Shown piece after piece: positions 49,814 through 54,866 of a DNA stretch of 54,866 bases. Position 1 is the first letter of the stretch; every line of letters starts with the position of its first letter. Under the pieces are notes generated by a model. That model was not told the origin of the DNA and did no database searches. It saw nothing but the letters and a program-made list of their open reading frames with translations. The translations under genes and the position numbers were made by a program. The stretch is taken from assembly GCA_031406795.1 (NCBI GenBank), contig JANOHV010000053.1, positions 1 to 54,866 on the forward strand. Direction: 5' to 3'. This stretch comes from DATDCY01 sp031406795 [NCBI: Candidatus Rokuibacteriota bacterium]. Its GTDB lineage: Bacteria; JAUVQV01.

Positions 49814-50953
49814 TTACTTCCTGACTTCCTCGGCCTGGCCCACCTTCTTGGAGGTTGCGAGGCCGGCGCCGACCACGGCGCCCACCACGCCCGCAGCGAT
49901 TGCGGCCGCGGCGGTGGTCACCCCCTTGCCCCCCCCGCCGTCGACGCCGGGGAAGAGGGCGGGCGGCGTGACGTCCAGGTTGTCGAGGCGCGCCGGGGAG
50001 TGCAGCGCCTCGGTGAAGCCCACGTTCTGCTCGGAGCAGCCGAAACAGGGTGCTCCCATGCCGACCGGCCAGGCGCTGGCGCCGACATCGCCGAAACCGA
50101 GCGTCGAGCAGTTGTTGTAGGTCTCCGGCCCCTTGCAGCCGAGCTTGTAGAGGCACCAGCCCTGCTTGTGCCCGTCATCGCCGAATTGCTCCGCGAAATT
50201 ACCGGCGTCGAAGCTCGGCCGGCGCTCGCAGTTCTCGTGGATCAGGCGTCCGTAGGCGAACTTCGGGCGGCCCTTGCCGTCAAGCTCCGGCAGCTTGCCG
50301 AATGTCACGAAATAAAGCACCGCCGAGAGGAAGTTGTAGGGGCTCGGCGGACAGCCGGGGATGTTCATGACAGGGACCTTCACGCCCTTCGCCTGCAAAA
50401 CGGCACTGGCGCTGCTGGCTCCGGTCGGGTTCGGGGAGGCGCTGGGCATCCCGCCCCACGACGAGCAGGAGCCGATCGCGATGACTGCAGCGGCAGAAGA
50501 AGCCGCCTGCGCCAGGTGGTGGACTGCGGTCAGACCGCCGATCCTGCAGTAGATGCCGTCGTCCTTGGTCGGGAAGGATCCTTCCGCGACGCAGATGTAT
50601 TGCCCTTTGTACAAGGTGATCGCATTTTCGCGGGCTTCATTGGCCTGCTGGCCGCAGCCGGCCTGGAGGGTCTCGTGATACTCGAGCGATATCAACTCGA
50701 GGATCAGGTGCTCGAGGGTCGGGTGGGTCGCGCGCAGCAGGGACTCGGTACACCCGGTGCATTCCTGTCCGGAGATCCAGATGACCGGCAGGCGCTTGGC
50801 CGCCGTCGCCGCCTCGGCGATCTGCGCGCCGACGCTCGCATCGAGACCCATATAGACCGCTGCCGCGGTGCAGACTTTCATGAAGTCGCGGCGCGACAAA
50901 CCGCTTCCGAGCGTCCCCCCCGTGTCAACTTCCCGGCATGTCGTGCACTTCAT
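49814..50953 (-). CDS. hybO: [NiFe] hydrogenase small subunit
   Basis: 379 aa. Tat signal LSRRDFMKVCTAAAVYMG preceded by an unusually long n-region containing a CTTC motif. The proximal cluster starts at ECTGCTESLL; later Cys/His groups (IHENCERR, GWCLYKLGCKGP, PCFGCSEQN) bind the medial and distal clusters. A C-terminal Ala/Gly helix (about 340-370) anchors it in the membrane. ATG at 50953 with GGGAGGGAG upstream. First gene of hybOABC, transcribed from the AT-rich region to its right. Confidence 0.95.
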   Translation of the reverse strand: MKCTTCREVDTGGTLGSGLSRRDFMKVCTAAAVYMGLDASVGAQIAEAATAAKRLPVIWISGQECTGCTESLLRATHPTLEHLILELISLEYHETLQAGCGQQANEARENAITLYKGQYICVAEGSFPTKDDGIYCRIGGLTAVHHLAQAASSAAAVIAIGSCSSWGGMPSASPNPTGASSASAVLQAKGVKVPVMNIPGCPPSPYNFLSAVLYFVTFGKLPELDGKGRPKFAYGRLIHENCERRPSFDAGNFAEQFGDDGHKQGWCLYKLGCKGPETYNNCSTLGFGDVGASAWPVGMGAPCFGCSEQNVGFTEALHSPARLDNLDVTPPALFPGVDGGGGKGVTTAAAAIAAGVVGAVVGAGLATSKKVGQAEEVRK

Positions 50954-50997
50954 CTGCGCTCCCTCCCTTGTGGAGTTGGTTGTGGCCAAACACGTCA

Positions 50998-51025
50998 TTT
51001 CTACTCCAATCCTGACGTTAGTCAA
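50998..51025 (-). promoter_or_regulatory. promoter of the hydrogenase operon
   Basis: Minus strand TTGACT (51025-51020), a 16-bp spacer and TAGAAA (51003-50998), about 45 nt before the hybO ATG, in a clearly AT-rich 150-bp stretch (50980-51125) that may hold further regulator sites. No sigma54 motif is convincing. Confidence 0.45.
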
Positions 51026-51178
51026 GCGATTATTCGCGGATGTATACCTGAGCAATTAGTCGGGATAGTGCCGCATAATGCATTTCTATTTCAGTGAGTT
51101 ATACGAATGCTTATATTTTATCGGAGTGGTCGTGAATTGAGGGCACGGAGAATGAGAAAGAAGGAACAAGCCCGGGGG

Positions 51179-51475
51179 TCAGCTGCGGAGAAACGCGACG
51201 AGAGAACTCAGATCGAACCCCCTGATGCGCGGGAAAGGCGGCATGCTCGTCGCCGGGTTATGAGCTGCGGGATTGCCGATCTGGACGCCCAGCCAGGTGG
51301 CATCGCGCCGGGCGCCGACATCCGACAAGTCGGGCGCGCCCCCGCCGCCGAGTTCGCGGAAGCGATGGCAGTTGCCGCAGCCTTCGCGCAGGAATACCTC
51401 CCTGCCTCGACTCGCGCAGGCGCCGGAGGCGACGATGGCGCCGGCAACCAGGCAGATGCCCACCTTCCGTTTCAC
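51179..51475 (-). CDS. small lipoprotein c-type cytochrome
   Basis: 98 aa, lipobox VASGAC (Cys20) and one heme motif CGNCH followed by RFRELGGGGAPDLSDVG and a Met-containing ATSMPPFPRI that supplies the sixth ligand, a class I cytochrome c. It starts at GTG 51475 with TATAGT 8 nt upstream (51489-51484), so is probably leaderless. Divergent from metF and same strand as the hydrogenase operon; it could accept electrons in the periplasm. Confidence 0.85.
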   Translation of the reverse strand: MKRKVGICLVAGAIVASGACASRGREVFLREGCGNCHRFRELGGGGAPDLSDVGARRDATWLGVQIGNPAAHNPATSMPPFPRIRGFDLSSLVAFLRS

Positions 51476-51483
51476 GGAAACCG

Positions 51484-51489
51484 ACTATA
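51484..51489 (-). promoter_or_regulatory. -10 element of the lipoprotein cytochrome gene, leaderless
   Basis: TATAGT on the minus strand ends 8 nt before the GTG start; the -35 is weak. Confidence 0.45.
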
Positions 51490-51643
51490 CGCAGGCGCAC
51501 GCCGTTGGGAAAGGGGCGACTGACGACGGTTCGTCATTCTTACTCTGCCGACCGTTGGCCGGAGAATCGGGGCCTGGCGTGTTTTGTCACGCCTGGGTGG
51601 CGCTCGGGCGGAGGACGCGCGGCGGCGCGAAGGCGCAGAGGGC

Positions 51644-51858
51644 ATGCCTACGACTGACCCGGTGATCGTCGGCTTCCTGTGCAGCTGGTCTGGGCGGCCG
51701 CGTCCGAAGGCGCGGTGCTGGCGGCGGCAATCGACCGCATGACCGATCAGCTGCGGACGCTCGGGCCGCTGCAGTGGTGTTGGCGACACGCCATTGACAA
51801 CCCGCGCACCCGACCCGACAATCAACGCTTGGCGGCCGTTGTTCAACGCCCACGGTGA
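51644..51858 (+). pseudogene. mvhD: internally deleted mvhD (FlpD-family) remnant
   Basis: ATG 51644 encodes MPTTDPVIVGFLCSWS, matching the start of MvhD (hydrogenase/heterodisulfide reductase delta subunit, normally about 140 aa, with a CNWC-type FeS motif). One frame away at 51679-51858 the C-terminus follows: VQLVWAAASEGAVL and TDQLRTLGPLQW, matching the conserved SASEG...LGP end. The middle of about 80 residues is missing and the frame is broken at TGCAGCTGGT, which could encode both CSW and VQLV and so may be the deletion junction. The neighbour metF-metV supports the identity. Confidence 0.7.
51794..51822 (+). promoter_or_regulatory. candidate promoter of metF
   Basis: TTGACA (51794-51799), a 17-bp spacer and GACAAT (51817-51822), about 57 nt before the metF ATG, inside the mvhD remnant. 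Confidence 0.4.
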
Positions 51859-51878
51859 GCGGTTCGGAAAGGGCCAGC

Positions 51879-53474
51879 ATGACCGACAGCCCACGGCCAG
51901 CAGCCCGGGAAGGGGCTGGCGAATCCCTCGCCGGGCGTCTGCGTCGGCCCGGCTCCTTCACCGTCTGTCTCGCGCTTCGTCCCCATTACGAACTCGAGCC
52001 CGCCCCGACGGAAGCGTTGCGGCTGCGGGTCGCCGGGTGCGCAGCCGGGGGCCTGGTCCAGGGATTCTTCGTCTCCGACGGCCTCCCCGCCGCCGCGGGA
52101 CTCTCTGCGGAGGCGATCGCGGGATTGGTCCTCGAGCACGGCGGCCACCCGGTCATTTCCCTCTCGCTGGCCATGCGTGGCCGTGCGGAGGGCCTGGCGC
52201 GTGCGCGGGCCTGGGGCGCAATGGGCGTGAACAACCTCCTGGTGGTGAGCGGCGATTATCCCGCGGCAGCCCGCGAACACGACTGGTTCGACATCGACAG
52301 CGTGCAGGCCCTGATGCTGCTGCAGGCAGCCGCGGCTCGCCGTGACGGGTTTCCCGCGGACCTGAACACCGGGTGCGTGGTCACACCCTTCAAGCGTCTC
52401 GAGTCGGAGCTGATGTGGCAGTACGCCAGATTACGCCGGAAGGTCGAACTCGGCGCCGCTTTCATCGTGGCGCAGGCCGGCTTCGACCCGCGCGCGTGGG
52501 ATGAATTGGCGCGCTTCTGCCGGCTGGAGCGTCTGGAGCGGCCGGTGATCGGCACTGTGCTCGTTCCCGGGGCGGAACTGGCCCGTCGCATCGGCGCCGG
52601 CGGGCTGCCGGGCGTTTCGATCCCGCCCCGGCTGCTCGAGAAGTTCGCCTCGCCGGATGGCGGTGCGGGGCTTCGCCTCGCCGGCGCGGCCGTGGCAGTG
52701 CTCCGGGGCCTGGGGTACCAGGGTGTGCTGCTCGGCGGGCGTGCGTTGGCCCCCGATGAGGTCCGCCTGATCCTCGAGGAGGCCGAGCGGCTCGCCCCGC
52801 GGTGGGAGGAGTCGCTCGGCGAGTTCAGTGAACCTCTCCCGCGCTTCGCCTATTTCCAAAGAGACGGGAAGACCGGCCTCAACGAGGACCGCCTCGCCGA
52901 GGTGCCGGGACGCACCTGGCACCGGCCGATGTACGGGTTCAGCTACGCGATCGACCTCGTGCTGTTCGGCCCGGTTGAGCCGATCTTCCGCCTGCTCACC
53001 CGCACCTGCAGCTTCTGCGACCGGCGCCCCTTCTGGAATCGGGCGCTCTTCCTGCTGGAGTGGCTCTCGAAGGCCCCGCTGTACCGCTGCCGGATGTGCG
53101 GCGACTGCACCTTGTACGCGTGCGGCTTCTACTGCAGCGAATCAGGATGTCCCAAGCGGATGGTGAACGGGCCGTGCGGGGGCAGTCTCGACGGCAACTG
53201 CGAAGTGCCCGGCGCGGGGACCTGCCTGTGGGTCAAGGTCTACGATCGGCTCAAATCGCGGGTCGAGCGTCCGACATTCACGTCGCCCCCGATCCCGCCG
53301 AAGGATCGGCGCTTGGCGGGATCCTGCTCCTGGATAAATTTCTGCCTCGGCCGCGATCACCGGAAATTGCCGGGCACCCGGGAGGCACTCCGCCCCGGCC
53401 CAGACCCGCGCGTGCGCGCGAATCCAGCAGCGGAGGAGGCATTTCAGCCGCCGAAAAAGCAGGATTTCTTGTAG
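51879..53474 (+). CDS. metF: methylenetetrahydrofolate reductase MetF fused to a MetV-like Cys-rich domain
   Basis: 531 aa. The N-terminal MTHFR TIM barrel (about 20-300; GVNNLLVVSGDYP, NTGCVVTPFKRLESE) reduces methylene-THF to methyl-THF. The C-terminal part (about 365-470) is the MTHFR_C/MetV domain, with Cys-rich CRMCGDCTLYACGFYCSESG then CPKRMVNGPCGGS. In acetogens MetV and MetF are separate partners often encoded with hdrABC-mvhD; here they are fused and mvhD is a remnant. ATG at 51879 with GGAAAGGG upstream is preferred over GTG 51855. It might serve the methyl branch or methionine synthesis. Confidence 0.9.
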   Translation: MTDSPRPAAREGAGESLAGRLRRPGSFTVCLALRPHYELEPAPTEALRLRVAGCAAGGLVQGFFVSDGLPAAAGLSAEAIAGLVLEHGGHPVISLSLAMRGRAEGLARARAWGAMGVNNLLVVSGDYPAAAREHDWFDIDSVQALMLLQAAAARRDGFPADLNTGCVVTPFKRLESELMWQYARLRRKVELGAAFIVAQAGFDPRAWDELARFCRLERLERPVIGTVLVPGAELARRIGAGGLPGVSIPPRLLEKFASPDGGAGLRLAGAAVAVLRGLGYQGVLLGGRALAPDEVRLILEEAERLAPRWEESLGEFSEPLPRFAYFQRDGKTGLNEDRLAEVPGRTWHRPMYGFSYAIDLVLFGPVEPIFRLLTRTCSFCDRRPFWNRALFLLEWLSKAPLYRCRMCGDCTLYACGFYCSESGCPKRMVNGPCGGSLDGNCEVPGAGTCLWVKVYDRLKSRVERPTFTSPPIPPKDRRLAGSCSWINFCLGRDHRKLPGTREALRPGPDPRVRANPAAEEAFQPPKKQDFL

Positions 53475-53499
53475 GAAGCACGGAAGCCTGACGCTCCTG

Positions 53500-53520
53500 A
53501 TCCGCGCGTAACGCGCGGAT
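53500..53520 (+). terminator. perfect hairpin after metF
   Basis: ATCCGCGCGT-A-ACGCGCGGAT, a 10-bp palindrome with only G-rich sequence after it, so intrinsic termination would be weak. Confidence 0.4.
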
Positions 53521-53539
53521 TGGGGGCCGGCGGCACACG

Positions 53540-53567
53540 TTGACAGGTGCGACAGGAGGTCTACACT
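53540..53567 (+). promoter_or_regulatory. promoter of the coiled-coil protein gene
   Basis: TTGACA (53540-53545), a 16-bp spacer and TACACT (53562-53567), about 45 nt before the ATG at 53620, which is preceded by GGGGAGGGGG. Confidence 0.6.
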
Positions 53568-53619
53568 GAATACCGGCGCGTTTTCGCAGCGCGCTGATGG
53601 AGCGGGGAGGGGGAAGAGC

Positions 53620-54072
53620 ATGGACGTGCTGGCACGGACGAGGGAATTACTGAACAGCCTGGCGGATGTCACCGAATCCGGATCGATGATCGCGCGATAC
53701 AAGATCGAGGTCGCGAACATCGATCGCAAAGTCGGCGTGTTGTTGCGCCGGGTCGGGGAGCGGGCCTGGCAGATTCAGACCGAGAGCCGCACCGAAGTCC
53801 TGGGCGACCCCGACGTCCAGGCCGCCTTCGACGAGGTCCGCCGGCTGCGCGCGCGCTTGGAGGTCATCCGGCAGGACGTCGAGCGCAATCGTTCGCGCGC
53901 GGTCGATGAGGCGCGCAAGGCGGCCAAGATCGTCAAAGCCGGGGCCGGGCGCGCCTCCGCGGTCCTCCGCGAGGAGGGGGGGCGGGCGGTGGCCGCCGCC
54001 AAGCAGGCGGTCGCAACGAAATCCGCGGCGCGGAAGAAATCCCGGAAGGAAACAGCCGACCTGCAGCCTTAG
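53620..54072 (+). CDS. 150-aa coiled-coil protein of unknown function
   Basis: Highly charged, Lys/Arg/Ala-rich protein; helices at about 5-110 with heptad character (EVRRLRARLEVIRQDVERNR) and a basic Ala/Lys tail like histone-H1/phasin-type proteins. No signal or membrane segment. Its stop overlaps the malQ stop on the other strand by 4 nt. No family recognised. Confidence 0.75.
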   Translation: MDVLARTRELLNSLADVTESGSMIARYKIEVANIDRKVGVLLRRVGERAWQIQTESRTEVLGDPDVQAAFDEVRRLRARLEVIRQDVERNRSRAVDEARKAAKIVKAGAGRASAVLREEGGRAVAAAKQAVATKSAARKKSRKETADLQP

Positions 54073-54569
54073 AACCGGCCGGCGCGTTCGAGATTCCTGT
54101 GGAACATGCGCGCGAAGTCGCGCACCGCGGGCGCGCTTTCGAGTTCCTCGACAGTCCAGGGCATCCGCCACACCCAATTGGGCCGCTCGGTCACGGTCCC
54201 CGGCACGTTCTGCTGGTCGATCACCTTGAAGAGGTCTTCCTGCGCGAGCACGAAAAAGCGGCTCGGCGTGGCGCAGAGCAGGGCCACGACAGCATTGTGC
54301 AGCTCGCCATCGGGATCGGCGGGCTCGTCAGAGGAGCCGAGGCGCTCCGGGCCGAGGAGCCCCTGGGAGACGAGCAATTCGAGCAGGCGGCGACGCTCCC
54401 GCCGCCGGTTCGCGAGCGCCAGCTCGAACGCCTGTTCGTCCGGGAAGAGCCCGATCGCGCGGCGCGTCAGCAGGTCGTGGCCGGTCCAAAACCCGGTGAA
54501 CGTGGCCAGGTCATGGGTGGTGATCGAGACCATCGCGTCGCGGGGGTAATCCGCGGGCGCCCGGCAGGA
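54069..54569 (-). pseudogene. malQ: malQ C-terminal fragment ending at an inverted-repeat junction
   Basis: The C-terminal 167 codons of 4-alpha-glucanotransferase: SCRAPADYPRDAMVSITTHD, then TGFWTGHDLLTRRAIGLFP and on to VWRMPWTVEELESAP and FARMFHRNLERAGRF. Upstream of 54570 the minus-strand frame is the antisense of a malQ segment on the plus strand, so the gene is broken here. The residues after the arm are well formed, so this is probably the genuine 3' end of malQ and the break arises from rearrangement or misassembly. Confidence 0.75.
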
Positions 54570-54866
54570 GGAGCTACTCGGGATCCTCGCGCTCGAGAGC
54601 GTGCGCAACCGCACGGTGATCGTCGGCGAGGACCTCGGCGTCGTCCCCGACGGCTTTCGCGAAACCATGGCCGCCGAGGGCCTCTGTTCCTGCCGCCTGC
54701 TCTGGTTCGAGCGCCACGACGACGGCTCCTGCCGGGCGCCCGCGGATTACCCCCGCGACGCGATGGTCTCGATCACCACCCATGACCTGGCCACGGTCAC
54801 CGGGTTTTGGACCGGCCACGACCTGCTGACGCGCCGCGCGATCGGGCTCTTCCCGGACGAACAGGC
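54430..54866. repeat. 141-bp inverted duplication within malQ, reaching the window end
   Basis: Arms 54430-54570 and 54726-54866 are reverse complements with one difference seen (A at about 54500 versus C expected). The 155-bp loop 54571-54725 encodes a further malQ segment. The right arm stops exactly at the window edge, typical of a contig ending in a palindrome. Confidence 0.9.
54571..54866 (+). pseudogene. malQ: malQ internal fragment on the plus strand (partial)
   Basis: 4-alpha-glucanotransferase sequence EELLGILALESVRNRTVIVG, EDLGVVPDGFRETMAAEG, LLWFERHD then SCRAPADYPRDAMVSITTHD and on to LFPDEQA at the edge. EDLG carries the conserved catalytic-region Glu/Asp of the GH77 family. It lies upstream, in protein order, of the minus-strand fragment, so the two overlap in the arm sequence and cannot be one intact gene in this arrangement. 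Confidence 0.75.

Noticed and set aside
51273-51665. 130-aa plus-strand ORF near the mvhD remnant
   Set aside because: It is antisense to the lipoprotein cytochrome and has shadow-like composition.

Overview
The window is GC-rich, densely coded DNA from a Gram-negative anaerobic bacterium. Membrane-bound uptake hydrogenase, multiheme c-type cytochromes, an NrfD-type quinone module, a MetF-MetV fusion and lipoprotein and outer-membrane proteins point to the former Deltaproteobacteria (Desulfobacterota/Desulfuromonadia-like). This is inferred from gene content; no rRNA or other firm taxonomic marker is present.

Layout. 1-8.1 kb: glycolytic operon gap-pgk-tpiA-secG, a peptide-binding lipoprotein, a small exported protein and two Dpp-type permeases. 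8.2-16.5 kb: a TPR/pseudokinase membrane protein, larB-larC (nickel-pincer cofactor) with a DUF3352-like protein, and a P-type ATPase whose ion-binding residues look stripped. 16.6-22.2 kb: gmk, a YchF-like GTPase, a monoheme cytochrome, glucokinase, and a YcbK/LdtD-type cell-wall pair. 22.6-29.3 kb: a CHASE2 adenylate cyclase overlapping a giant FecR-TPR-beta-barrel gene, a small unknown protein and a ferritin. 29.6-32.9 kb: MFS transporter, hypE and hypD. 33-40.6 kb: a tetraheme cytochrome/FeS/NrfD module like the Geobacter Cbc complexes, a DUF2339 membrane protein, a cysteine-less TlpA-like TPR protein and a NapC/NirT-type hexaheme cytochrome. 41-51 kb: hypF, hypB, hypA, hypC, a maturation protease and a Hyd-2-like [NiFe] hydrogenase (hybO-A-B-C order). 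51.2-54.9 kb: lipoprotein cytochrome, an mvhD remnant beside metF-metV, a coiled-coil protein, and malQ pieces in a 141-bp inverted duplication that runs to the window end.

How the genes work together. HybOABC would oxidise hydrogen at the periplasmic face and reduce the quinone pool through HybB. The Cbc-like module and the NapC/NirT cytochrome could carry quinol electrons to periplasmic cytochromes. HypA-F and the protease build the Ni-Fe site, and LarBC is a second nickel-dependent maturation pathway.

Most notable observations: (1) the hydrogenase large subunit is read through an in-frame TGA at the second cysteine of the L1 motif, followed at once by a bacterial SECIS-like hairpin, implying selenocysteine at a bridging Ni-Fe ligand; (2) a cyclase/FecR-TPR-barrel pair that looks like an envelope-spanning signalling system; (3) three MITEs with GTAA-type ends and 8-bp target duplications, matching the IS66 signature; (4) at least eight start codons lying 6-10 nt after a -10-like hexamer, indicating leaderless transcripts; (5) several degenerate enzyme scaffolds (pseudokinase, thioredoxin-like protein without cysteines, P-type ATPase without ion ligands).
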